Origin: an uncultured Acetatifactor sp.
GTDB lineage: Bacteria > Bacillota > Clostridia > Lachnospirales > Lachnospiraceae
Assembly: GCA_910584235.1 (NCBI GenBank)
Contig: CAJTZD010000035.1
Coordinates: 1-41,345, forward strand
Length of the DNA stretch: 41,345 nucleotides
Direction of reading: 5' to 3'
Shown: positions 23,683-31,100 of the stretch, piece after piece
Layout of the letters: every line of letters starts with the position of its first letter
Position numbering within the stretch: the first letter of the stretch is position 1
Position numbers and translations under genes: made by a program
Notes under the pieces: model-generated
Seen by the model: the letters and a program-made list of their open reading frames with translations, nothing else
Database searches by the model: none
What the model was told of the DNA's origin: nothing

Positions 23683-24324
23683 ATGAAGATTATCATGTTG
23701 GGAGCGCCGGGTGCCGGAAAAGGGACCCAGGCGAAAATGATTGCACAGGAATACGGGATTCCCCATGTATCCACAGGGGATATCTTCCGGGCCAACATCA
23801 AGAACGGCACGGAGCTGGGCAAAGAGGCAAAGCAGTACATGGACCAGGGACTTTTGGTTCCGGATGAGCTGACAGTGAAAATCCTGCTGGACAGGGTTGC
23901 ACAGCCGGACTGTGAAAGCGGCTATGTGCTGGACGGATTTCCCAGGACCATTCCCCAGGCTCAGGTGCTGGATGAAGCCCTGGAGAAACTGGGAGAAAAA
24001 ATCGATTATGCGGTGGATGTGGATGTGCCTGACGAGAATATCGTAAAGAGGATGTCCGGCAGACGGGCATGCCTGAAGTGCGGCGCCACATACCATGTGG
24101 AGCATATTCCGCCGAAGAAAGAGGGGATCTGCGACAGCTGCGGCTCTGAGCTTGTGCTGCGGGATGACGACAAGCCTGAGACGGTGCAGAATCGTCTGAA
24201 AGTTTACCATAACCAGACCCAGCCCCTGATAGAGTATTACACGGAGAAAGGCGTTTTGCGGACCGTGGACGGCACTCTGGCGATGCAGGATGTATTCCGG
24301 AACATCGTAGAGATTTTAGGATAG
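23683..24324 (+). CDS. adk: Adenylate kinase
   Basis: This 213-residue enzyme interconverts ATP + AMP and 2 ADP in the cytoplasm. It has the P-loop GAPGAGKGTQAKMI, the AMP-binding STGDIFRANI and the DGFPRTIPQA motif. The lid carries four cysteines (CLKCGATYHVEH, then CDSCG), the zinc-binding form found in Gram-positive bacteria. The frame is open far upstream through secY, but ATG 23683 follows AGGGGGT and starts MKIIMLGAPGAG. It is 12 nt upstream of map. Confidence 0.97.
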   Translation: MKIIMLGAPGAGKGTQAKMIAQEYGIPHVSTGDIFRANIKNGTELGKEAKQYMDQGLLVPDELTVKILLDRVAQPDCESGYVLDGFPRTIPQAQVLDEALEKLGEKIDYAVDVDVPDENIVKRMSGRRACLKCGATYHVEHIPPKKEGICDSCGSELVLRDDDKPETVQNRLKVYHNQTQPLIEYYTEKGVLRTVDGTLAMQDVFRNIVEILG

Positions 24325-24336
24325 GGATGTTGCATC

Positions 24337-25089
24337 ATGGCGATTATTATTAAGACAGAAGAACAGATCAAGCTGATCCGGGAATCCTGCAGGCGGCTGG
24401 CCCTTGTGCACAAGGAGCTGGAGGAGATGATACGCCCCGGCATCTCCACAAGGGAGATTGACATCAAAGGGGACAGCCTGATCCGAAAGCTGGGAGGGAT
24501 TCCGAATTTCCTCCATTATAATGGATTTCCTGCAAGCATCTGCGTATCCGTGAATGATGAGGTGGTGCACGGCATACCCAGCAAGCACCGTATCCTCCAG
24601 GAGGGCGATATTGTCAGCCTGGACGCAGGAATGATTTATAAGGGTTATCATTCCGACGAGGCCAGGACTCATGGTGTTGGCCAGATCAGCCCGGAGGCCA
24701 GGAAGCTGATCGATGTGACCAGGGAAAGCTTTTTTGAGGGTATAAAAAAGGCAAAAGCCGGAAATCATCTTTTTGAAATTTCCAATGCCATTGCGGCATA
24801 CGTGAAGCCTTACGGTTATGGTATTGTGCGCGATCTGGTGGGCCACGGCGTGGGGACAAAGCTTCACGAGGATCCCCAGATCCCCAATTTTGCCCAGATA
24901 AAGCGCGGCCCCAGGCTCCGGCCCGGAATGACCTTGGCCGTAGAGCCCATGATCAATATGGGCAGGGCGGATGTGGAATGGCTGGACGATGACTGGACAG
25001 TGGTGACAGAGGACGGTTCTCTGTCGGCCCATTACGAGAATACCATTCTGATAACGGACGGTGAGCCTGAGATCCTGACCAAATGCTGA
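24337..25089 (+). CDS. map: Methionine aminopeptidase, type I
   Basis: The 250-residue metalloenzyme removes N-terminal Met from nascent proteins. Metal ligands are visible: Asp in VSLDAGMIYKGYHSDEART (two Asp), His in DLVGHGVGTKLHED, and Glu in AVEPMINMG and HYENTIL. There is no N-terminal zinc-finger extension. It follows adk closely, as in many Gram-positive bacteria. Confidence 0.97.
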   Translation: MAIIIKTEEQIKLIRESCRRLALVHKELEEMIRPGISTREIDIKGDSLIRKLGGIPNFLHYNGFPASICVSVNDEVVHGIPSKHRILQEGDIVSLDAGMIYKGYHSDEARTHGVGQISPEARKLIDVTRESFFEGIKKAKAGNHLFEISNAIAAYVKPYGYGIVRDLVGHGVGTKLHEDPQIPNFAQIKRGPRLRPGMTLAVEPMINMGRADVEWLDDDWTVVTEDGSLSAHYENTILITDGEPEILTKC

Positions 25090-25152
25090 CGGATCCGTAA
25101 CGGAATTGATTTTGGAATGATTATGGCAGGCTACAGAAAGGCATGGGTTTGT

Positions 25153-25467
25153 ATGATAGGACAGTTTGTGACCTCAAAGGCCGGACATGACAAGGGATGC
25201 TTATATGTAGTCGTGGCGCAGGAAGCGGATTTTGTCTTTCTGTGCGATGGAAAACAAAAAAAGCCGGAGGCGCCGAAAAAGAAGCGCAGAAAGCATATAC
25301 AGCCCATCAATGCATGGGTGGAGAAAGAACTGCTCCACAGGCTGCAAAAAGGGGAAAAGGTATATGCGGAGGAGATCAGGTACGCGCTGAAGCTGTATTA
25401 TAGGAAGCAAGTGCAGCCTCCTGTAATCGAATACGGCGCAAAGGACTGCAGGAGCAATCAAGAATAA
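25153..25467 (+). CDS. KOW-domain RNA-binding protein (L14e/L6e/L27e-like)
   Basis: The protein begins MIGQFVTSKAGHDKGCLYVV, a KOW-like strand-loop motif of the group annotated as L14e/L6e/L27e-like ribosomal proteins. A very basic stretch follows (KKPEAPKKKRRKHIQPINAW), then a helical, less conserved end. In-frame ATGs at 25117 and 25123 would add 10-12 residues, but the conserved domain begins at 25153; none of the starts has a strong ribosome-binding site. It lies between map and infA, which I recall as typical in Clostridia. The function is not established; an accessory ribosome or rRNA role is inferred from its neighbours. Confidence 0.8.
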   Translation: MIGQFVTSKAGHDKGCLYVVVAQEADFVFLCDGKQKKPEAPKKKRRKHIQPINAWVEKELLHRLQKGEKVYAEEIRYALKLYYRKQVQPPVIEYGAKDCRSNQE

Positions 25468-25480
25468 GTGGAGGAAATAT

Positions 25481-25699
25481 ATGTCTAAAAGTGATGTAAT
25501 CGAAATCGAGGGTACTGTGGTAGAGAAGCTTCCGAATACCATGTTCCAGGTGGAGCTGGAAAATGGACACAGAGTGCTTGCCCATATCAGCGGCAAGCTC
25601 CGTCAGAACTTCATCCGTATCCTTCCCGGGGACAGGGTGACGCTGGAGCTGTCACCTTATGATCTGACCAAGGGGCGCATCATCTGGAGAGATAAGTAA
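25481..25699 (+). CDS. infA: Translation initiation factor IF-1
   Basis: The 72-residue OB-fold protein binds the ribosomal A site during initiation. It is essentially canonical: MSKSDVIEIEGTVVEKLPNT, then NGHRVLAHISGKLRQNFIRI and the ending TKGRIIWRDK. Its ribosome-binding site is GTGGAGGAAA; 13 nt separate it from the KOW gene. Confidence 0.98.
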   Translation: MSKSDVIEIEGTVVEKLPNTMFQVELENGHRVLAHISGKLRQNFIRILPGDRVTLELSPYDLTKGRIIWRDK

Positions 25700-25721
25700 G
25701 AAAAGAAACTCGTTGGATTTT

Positions 25722-25792
25722 GGGAAAAACTTGCAGACAACCTAAAATAATCACAAAAAATGGTTGCAAACAAGTTTTTCCCATGTTATAAT
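25722..25792 (+). promoter_or_regulatory. Promoter of the rpmJ-rpsM-rpsK-rpsD-rpoA-rplQ block, within an inverted repeat
   Basis: TTGCAA (25764-25769) and TATAAT (25787-25792) are 17 nt apart, with TG one base upstream of the -10 (extended -10). An imperfect inverted repeat pairs 25722-25742 (starting GGGAAAAACTTG) with 25762-25782 (ending CAAGTTTTTCCC), 17 of 21 positions. The right arm covers the -35 box and most of the spacer. Confidence 0.85.
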
Positions 25793-25825
25793 ACAAAATG
25801 GTCTTTTTTGAAAGGAGGGTTTGAG

Positions 25826-25939
25826 ATGAAAGTTAGGTCATCAGTAAAACCAATGTGCGAAAAGTGCAAGATCATCAAGAGAAAAGGACGCATCAGAGTA
25901 ATCTGCGAGAATCCGAAACACAAGCAGAGACAGGGATAA
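25826..25939 (+). CDS. rpmJ: 50S ribosomal protein L36
   Basis: The 37-residue protein is L36 in its zinc-binding form: Cys11, Cys14, Cys27 and His32 (CEKCKIIKRKGRIRVICE, then NPKH). It starts MKVRSSVKPM after GAAAGGAGGGTTTGAG. It is the first gene after the promoter at 25764. A 352-nt non-coding gap follows. Confidence 0.97.
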   Translation: MKVRSSVKPMCEKCKIIKRKGRIRVICENPKHKQRQG

Positions 25940-26097
25940 TCACCGCATGAGCGCGGTTCCCGAGAGGACTGCGGCATGTTAAGTGAGTTCTTGTCCTGTT
26001 TTTATGCGCGGCTGAACCAATGTACAGGCGTAAGGGCCTGTGTATTGATTAACATAGAACTGGGATAGGGCTTACAGGAGATTACTTCTTGATACCA
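25940..26097 (+). other. First part of the rpmJ-rpsM gap, minor hairpins only
   Basis: This is the left part of a 352-nt gap. Small stems are visible: ACCGC...GCGGT just after rpmJ, AGGAC...GTCCT with GTTTTTA after it (25963-25999, weak terminator-like), and ACAGGC-GTAAGG-GCCTGT near 26022-26039. I see no gene and no strong promoter. Confidence 0.4.
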
Positions 26098-26185
26098 GAG
26101 CGAAAAGATTTTCTAAAATCATAAAGGACATGATTTAAGAAAATCTATGTTTCGCTCGCAAGAAATGCGCCAGCGCATTTCTTGC
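26098..26185. repeat. Double-hairpin palindromic repeat, copy 3, between rpmJ and rpsM
   Basis: Hairpin A: outer arms GAGCGAA (26098-26104) and TTCGCTC (26151-26157); core arms AGATTTTCTAAAATCAT (26106-26122) and ATGATTTAAGAAAATCT (26130-26146), one mismatch. Hairpin B follows at once: GCAAGAAATGCG (26158-26169) with CGCATTTCTTGC (26174-26185). Same architecture as the copy at 19918 but with different arm sequences. Confidence 0.8.
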
Positions 26186-26291
26186 AGGGTTGAAGCAGGC
26201 TGTTCTGGAAAGATCGGATGGATCAGGGAAATGAGTGTCCGGTTGGGTGGAAGCCCCAATCAATTAGTAACAGAAAATGGAGGAAATTTAA

Positions 26292-26663
26292 ATGGCTCGT
26301 ATCGCAGGTGTTGACTTACCCAGAGAGAAACGTATTGAAATCGGACTGACCTATGTCTATGGAATCGGCAGAACTACCTCTAACAAGATTCTGAAAGAGG
26401 CGGGCGTAAATCCCGATACCAGAGTCAGAGACATCACCGATGATGAGGTGAAGCGGATTTCAGAGGCTATGGAGAAGCTCGGCGTCACAGTGGAAGGCGA
26501 TCTGAGGCGTGAGATTGCCCTGAATATCAAGCGTCTGCAGGAAATCGGCTGCTATCGCGGCATCCGTCACCGTAAGGGCCTGCCTGTTCGCGGTCAGAAT
26601 ACCAAGAACAACGCAAGAACCCGCAAAGGACCCAAGAGGACCGTTGCGAACAAGAAAAAGTAA
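26292..26663 (+). CDS. rpsM: 30S ribosomal protein S13
   Basis: The 123-residue protein is S13 of the small-subunit head. It starts MARIAGVDLPREKRIEIGLT and has YGIGRTTSNKIL and the basic tail GLPVRGQNTKNNARTRKGPK. TGGAGGAAATTTAA precedes the ATG. It follows a long repeat-containing gap. Confidence 0.98.
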   Translation: MARIAGVDLPREKRIEIGLTYVYGIGRTTSNKILKEAGVNPDTRVRDITDDEVKRISEAMEKLGVTVEGDLRREIALNIKRLQEIGCYRGIRHRKGLPVRGQNTKNNARTRKGPKRTVANKKK

Positions 26664-26743
26664 CTTCTGAATTAGCAAGGCAGATTTAGAAGGTTCCGCA
26701 AGGAATGTAACTGTAGAATGATGAGAAAGTAGGTTAGTTTAAA

Positions 26744-27139
26744 ATGGCGAAACAAGTTGCAAAAAAAGTGACAAAAAAGCGCGTTAAGAAAAACGTTGAA
26801 CGCGGACAGGCACATATCCAGTCTTCTTTTAACAATACCATTGTTACGCTGACGGATACCCAGGGTAATGCTTTGAGCTGGGCGAGTGCCGGTGGTCTGG
26901 GATTTAGAGGTTCAAGGAAATCTACTCCGTATGCGGCTCAGATGGCCGCAGAGACAGCTACGAAAGCGGCTTTGGTACATGGACTGAAATCAGTGGATGT
27001 ATTTGTAAAAGGGCCCGGCTCAGGGCGCGAGGCTGCTATCAGGGCGCTTTCTGCGTGCGGACTTGAGGTAGTGAGCATCCGCGACGTGACCCCTGTGCCC
27101 CACAATGGATGCAGACCGCCTAAAAGACGCCGTGTCTAA
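26744..27139 (+). CDS. rpsK: 30S ribosomal protein S11
   Basis: The 131-residue protein is S11 of the platform. Family sequence includes HIQSSFNNTIVTLTDTQGNA, GFRGSRKSTPYAAQMAAE and the ending PHNGCRPPKRRRV. The ribosome-binding site is weak (AAAGTAGG, 13 nt before ATG), unlike its neighbours. Gaps of 80 nt flank it. Confidence 0.98.
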   Translation: MAKQVAKKVTKKRVKKNVERGQAHIQSSFNNTIVTLTDTQGNALSWASAGGLGFRGSRKSTPYAAQMAAETATKAALVHGLKSVDVFVKGPGSGREAAIRALSACGLEVVSIRDVTPVPHNGCRPPKRRRV

Positions 27140-27219
27140 CGGCCAAAAGCAAATTGACAAGTTGGAAGAAGGTGCTTTCGGGCACTGTAAACAAACAGGA
27201 AAGTTGAGGAAAACAGAAT

Positions 27220-27813
27220 ATGGCAGTAAATCGCGTACCCGTATTGAAGAGATGCAGAGCTCTGGGACTTGAGCCGTCTTTTCTGGGTTATGACAAAAAG
27301 TCCAAGAGGCAGAATGTAAGAGCCGGCAAGAAAGTAAGCGAATATGGCTTACAGCTTCGGGAGAAGCAGAAAGCAAAATTCATCTACGGCGTTCTGGAGA
27401 AGCCTTTCCGGAACTATTACGAGAAAGCCGACAGGATGAAAGGAATGACCGGTGAGAATCTGATGATTCTGCTGGAGAGAAGATTGGACAATGTGGTGTT
27501 CAGAATGGGATTTGCCAGGACAAGGAGAGAGGCAAGACAGGTGGTCGGCCATAAGCATATCCTTGTAAACGGCAAGAAAGTAAACATTCCCTCCTATTTG
27601 ATCAAAGCCGGCGATGTGATTGAAATCAGCGAAAAGGCAAAATCCCTGCAGCGGTATAAGGAAATCGTCGAAGTGACCGGCGGCAGACTGGTACCCGAGT
27701 GGATGGAAGTCGATATGGAAAACCTGAAAGGAACGATCAAGAACTTTCCTACCAGAGAGATGATTGATGCTCCTGTGGACGAAATGCTTATTGTCGAGTT
27801 GTACTCCAAGTAA
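27220..27813 (+). CDS. rpsD: 30S ribosomal protein S4
   Basis: The 197-residue protein is S4, a 16S rRNA assembly initiator. It begins MAVNRVPVLKRCRALGLEPS and holds an S4 domain (LLERRLDNVVFRMGFARTRR, ARQVVGHKHILVNGKKVNIP). The N-terminal zinc Cys cluster of the C+ form is absent, so it is the zinc-free form. Translational repression by S4 is known in other bacteria, but I see no recognisable target here. Confidence 0.98.
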   Translation: MAVNRVPVLKRCRALGLEPSFLGYDKKSKRQNVRAGKKVSEYGLQLREKQKAKFIYGVLEKPFRNYYEKADRMKGMTGENLMILLERRLDNVVFRMGFARTRREARQVVGHKHILVNGKKVNIPSYLIKAGDVIEISEKAKSLQRYKEIVEVTGGRLVPEWMEVDMENLKGTIKNFPTREMIDAPVDEMLIVELYSK

Positions 27814-27911
27814 TCCCTGCTGGCCTCTGAGGTCATATTCCGCCAAAGAAAAGGAGGAATATGGCTTCGGAGTGCTTGTGTATTCATAAACAAAAAAAGG
27901 AGGGTATTCGA

Positions 27912-28868
27912 GTGTTTGAATTTGAGAGACCCAATATTGAGGTTGCTGAGATTTCAGAAGACAAGAAGTATGGCAGATTCACAGTAGAGCCTCTGGAAAG
28001 AGGCTACGGTATTACCCTTGGCAATTCTTTGCGCAGAATCATGCTTTCCTCTCTCCCCGGAGCGGCAGTGAGCCAGATCAAGATCGAAGGCGTGCTCCAT
28101 GAGTTCAGCGGTATGCCCGGCGTCAAGGAAGATGTGACAGAGATCATTATGAACATCAAAAGCCTTGCCATCAAGAATAACAGCGAGACCAATGAAGCCA
28201 AGACTGCGTACATCGAGTATGAGGGCGAGGGCATCGTGCACGCTTCTGATATTCAGGCAGACCAGGATATCGAGATTCTGAATCCGGATCTGGTGATTGC
28301 CACGCTGAGCGGCAAAGATGCAAAGCTTTATATTGAGCTGACGATCACCAAGGGCCGCGGTTATGTGAGCGCCGATAAGAACAAACACGAGGATTTACCG
28401 ATTGGTGTGATTGCGATTGATTCCATATACACGCCTGTTGAGAGAGTAAATGTTTCGGTAGAGAATACCCGAGTGGGCCAGATTACCGATTACGATAAGC
28501 TGACGCTGGATGTGTTTACGAATGGGACTTTGGCTCCCGACGAGGCTGTAAGCCTTGCGGCGAAAGTGCTCAGTGAGCATCTGAGCCTCTTCATCGACCT
28601 GTCCGAGAACGCCAAGACTGCGGAAGTCATGGTGGAGAAAGAGGATGATGAGAGGGAAAAAGTGCTGGAGATGAGCATAGACGAACTGGAGCTTTCGGTT
28701 CGTTCCTATAATTGCTTAAAGCGGGCAGGCATCAATACAGTGGAAGAGCTGTGCAACAAGACTTCGGAGGATATGATGAAAGTCCGCAATCTGGGACGGA
28801 AATCCCTGGAGGAAGTGTTGGCGAAGTTGAAAGAACTGGGGCTGCAGCTGAATCCCAGCGAAGAGTGA
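27912..28868 (+). CDS. rpoA: DNA-directed RNA polymerase subunit alpha
   Basis: The 318-residue alpha subunit initiates polymerase assembly and contacts UP elements. It has the N-terminal dimerisation domain (GYGITLGNSLRRIMLSSLPG) and the C-terminal DNA-binding domain (LSVRSYNCLKRAGINTVEEL, VRNLGRKSLEEVLAKL). The GTG start at 27912 after AAAGGAGGG gives the canonical N-terminus MFEFERPNIEVAEISED. An in-frame ATG at 27861, also with a strong GGAGG, would add 17 residues. Confidence 0.97.
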   Translation: MFEFERPNIEVAEISEDKKYGRFTVEPLERGYGITLGNSLRRIMLSSLPGAAVSQIKIEGVLHEFSGMPGVKEDVTEIIMNIKSLAIKNNSETNEAKTAYIEYEGEGIVHASDIQADQDIEILNPDLVIATLSGKDAKLYIELTITKGRGYVSADKNKHEDLPIGVIAIDSIYTPVERVNVSVENTRVGQITDYDKLTLDVFTNGTLAPDEAVSLAAKVLSEHLSLFIDLSENAKTAEVMVEKEDDEREKVLEMSIDELELSVRSYNCLKRAGINTVEELCNKTSEDMMKVRNLGRKSLEEVLAKLKELGLQLNPSEE

Positions 28869-28913
28869 GAAGAAGTTCTAGAACAGGTTCGCTTTGTAAG
28901 CCAATCTCACTCG

Positions 28914-28961
28914 GAAGAATGCCCAGAGGGCGGGCATTCTTCAAGCGCAACTTTTGCGCTT
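28914..28961. repeat. Paired hairpins after rpoA, related to hairpin B of the repeat family
   Basis: GAAGAATGCCC (28914-28924) pairs with GGGCATTCTTC (28932-28942), followed by AAGCGCAA (28943-28950) with TTGCGCTT (28954-28961). The first stem resembles hairpin B of the copy at 19977 (CGGAAGAA start). Hairpin A is absent. The rest of the 262-nt rpoA-rplQ gap has another stem around 29050-29073 and no gene. Confidence 0.55.
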
Positions 28962-29130
28962 TGATTTGCACCTAATGTAAGAAAGATTATCTGCGGGCGG
29001 TAAAGCCGAAGGGTGCGCTTGCGGTTTATCTCTAAATGGAAATCAAAGTGCCGCTTAAACGCGGCTGCACTGGGCGAGTAAGACCAAAGGCATGGCCTGG
29101 TGTACCATGAAAGGAGAAAGGAAAACTATT

Positions 29131-29667
29131 ATGGCAAAGTACAGAAAATTAGGAAGGACATCCTCCCAGAGAAAGGCGCTTTTGAGAAATCAGGTAACCG
29201 CGCTGCTTTATCATGGGAAAATCGTTACCACTGAGGCCAGGGCCAAGGAAGTGAAGAAGATTGCAGAGCATTTGATTGCGCTGGCGGTCAGGGAGAAAGA
29301 CAATTTCGAGACCGTTACCGTTACCGCCAAAGTACCCGTAAAGGACAAGGACGGCAAGCGCGTCAAGGAGGTAATCGACGGCAAGCGCGTTACTAAGTAT
29401 GAGAACGTGGAGAAAGAAATCAAAAAGGATATGCCCTCCAGACTGCATGCAAGACGTCAGATTCTGAAAGTGCTGTATCCGGTGGTGTATGTTCCCACAG
29501 AGGCTGCAGGCCGCAAGAGAAATACCAAGGAAGTTGACCTGGCCGCAAAGCTGTTTGACGAATATGGGACAAAGTATGCGGACCGCAAGGGCGGTTATAC
29601 CAGGATCATCAAAAAGGGCCTCCGCAAGGGCGATGCCGCTATGGAAGTCATTCTGGAACTTGTGTAA
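29131..29667 (+). CDS. rplQ: 50S ribosomal protein L17 (long form)
   Basis: The 178-residue protein is L17, located near the tunnel exit. It begins MAKYRKLGRTSSQRKALLRN and ends GYTRIIKKGLRKGDAAMEVI. Between residues ~65 and ~105 it carries an insertion of charged sequence (VKDKDGKRVKEVIDGKR and on), making it longer than the ~120-residue Bacillus protein. The start at 29131 follows AAAGGAGAAAGG; an upstream in-frame ATG at 29092 lacks one. A terminator follows. Confidence 0.97.
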   Translation: MAKYRKLGRTSSQRKALLRNQVTALLYHGKIVTTEARAKEVKKIAEHLIALAVREKDNFETVTVTAKVPVKDKDGKRVKEVIDGKRVTKYENVEKEIKKDMPSRLHARRQILKVLYPVVYVPTEAAGRKRNTKEVDLAAKLFDEYGTKYADRKGGYTRIIKKGLRKGDAAMEVILELV

Positions 29668-29689
29668 ATCGAAGCAAAGAAATGGGACA

Positions 29690-29722
29690 GGGAGCCAATG
29701 GGAAATCATTGGTTCCCTTTTT
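29690..29722 (+). terminator. Rho-independent terminator after rplQ
   Basis: GGGAGCCAAT (29690-29699) pairs with ATTGGTTCCC (29708-29717) with one G-U, followed by TTTTT. It closes the alpha block 16 nt before the MATE gene start. Confidence 0.88.
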
Positions 29723-29737
29723 CACAGGAGTTTAGGC

Positions 29738-31090
29738 ATGAAATTATTTCAGTATGACAAGGATGATGTAAAGAAGACTCTGGATATGGCATGGCCCGCT
29801 ATCCTGGAGTCATTTTTTGCCGCGTTTGCAGGTTTGGTGGATTCACTGATGGTGAGCTCCATGGGCTCCTACGCCGTGGCAGCGGTGGGACTGACCACCC
29901 AGCCCAAATTCGTAGGCCTGTCCCTGTTCATTGCGGCCAATGTTTCCATATCCGCGCTGGTGGCCAGACGAAAGGGACAGGGGAAACGGGAGGAGGCAAA
30001 TCAGATATTTGCAACTTTCCTTGTGTTCATCGTTGTGATGTCCGTTGCCATCAGCATTCTGATGGTGGTGCTGGCGGATCCTGTTATGCGTCTGTGCGGT
30101 TCCGAGGAGGTCACTCATGACAGCGCGGTACTGTATTTCAGAATTATCATGGGCGGAATGATTTTCAATTGTGTTCAGATGGGTATCAACTCTGCACAGC
30201 GGGGAGCGGGGAATACACGGATCACCATGCGTACAAACCTGGTGTCCAACACAGTGAATATCCTGTTTAATTATCTGCTGATCCAGGGGCATTTCGGATT
30301 CCCGGCTTTGGGGATCCGGGGCGCGGCGCTGGCTACGGTGCTGGGGACTGTGGTGTCCAGCATCATGAGCGTTCTGTCCGTTTGGAAGCCTGATAATTTC
30401 ATCAGCATTCCCACAATCATGAAAGAGCGGATAAAACCCACTCTGGAGGCTCTGAAGAATATCGTTAAGGTGGGCTACAGCGTTTTCGCGGAACAGATCC
30501 TCATGCGTATCGGCTTCATGCTGACAGCCATCATGGCAGCAAATCAGGGGACAGCGGCCATGGCGGCCCATCAGGTGGGGATGAATATCATGGGCCTGTC
30601 GTTCTCCTTTGGAGACGGCCTGCAGGCCACTGCGGTGGCTCTCATCGGATACAGTCTGGGAGCGAGAGAGCCTCAGAGAGCAAAGCAGTACGGCAAGACC
30701 TGCCGCATGATCGGAAGCGTAATTTCGGTGGTGCTGGCAATGGTATATTTCTTTGGGGCGAGAGCTTTGATGGAGCTGTTCTTTGAGGAAGAGGAGATTG
30801 TGGAGATCGGCGTGAGCATTATGCGCATTATCATATTTGTGGTGATCCTGCAGATCGCGCAGGTGATTTACATGGGGTGTCTGCGGGGAGCGGGGGATAC
30901 CTTGTATACAGCCATTGCCTCCACGTTCAGCGTGACCTTAGTCAGGACGTTCGGCTCATATTTCTTCGGATATGTGCTGGGCCGGGGCATTACAGGCATC
31001 TGGATCGGCGTCATTGCGGACCAGCTGTCACGCTTTATTCTGGCCAGTATCCGATTCAGACAGGGCAAATGGACGGAGATCAAAATATAG
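29738..31090 (+). CDS. MATE family multidrug/organic cation exporter
   Basis: The 450-residue protein is a secondary transporter with twelve predicted membrane segments in two homologous halves, typical of MATE (NorM/DinF-like) proteins. It begins MKLFQYDKDDVKKTLDMAWP, then AGLVDSLMVSSMGSYAVAAV, with the conserved INSAQRGAGNTRITM in the first half and MGCLRGAGDTLYTA in the second. The frame is open upstream into rplQ; the ATG at 29738 after CACAGGAG is the start. It sits between rplQ and the ecf genes, where Bacillus has nothing. The substrate is unknown. Confidence 0.92.
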   Translation: MKLFQYDKDDVKKTLDMAWPAILESFFAAFAGLVDSLMVSSMGSYAVAAVGLTTQPKFVGLSLFIAANVSISALVARRKGQGKREEANQIFATFLVFIVVMSVAISILMVVLADPVMRLCGSEEVTHDSAVLYFRIIMGGMIFNCVQMGINSAQRGAGNTRITMRTNLVSNTVNILFNYLLIQGHFGFPALGIRGAALATVLGTVVSSIMSVLSVWKPDNFISIPTIMKERIKPTLEALKNIVKVGYSVFAEQILMRIGFMLTAIMAANQGTAAMAAHQVGMNIMGLSFSFGDGLQATAVALIGYSLGAREPQRAKQYGKTCRMIGSVISVVLAMVYFFGARALMELFFEEEEIVEIGVSIMRIIIFVVILQIAQVIYMGCLRGAGDTLYTAIASTFSVTLVRTFGSYFFGYVLGRGITGIWIGVIADQLSRFILASIRFRQGKWTEIKI

Positions 31091-31100
31091 GGTCAGGCTG

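Noticed and set aside
28914..28961. Rho-independent terminator of rpoA
   Set aside because: The stems are strong but no T-run follows either, and rplQ downstream has no clear promoter of its own; treated as repeat-like hairpins.
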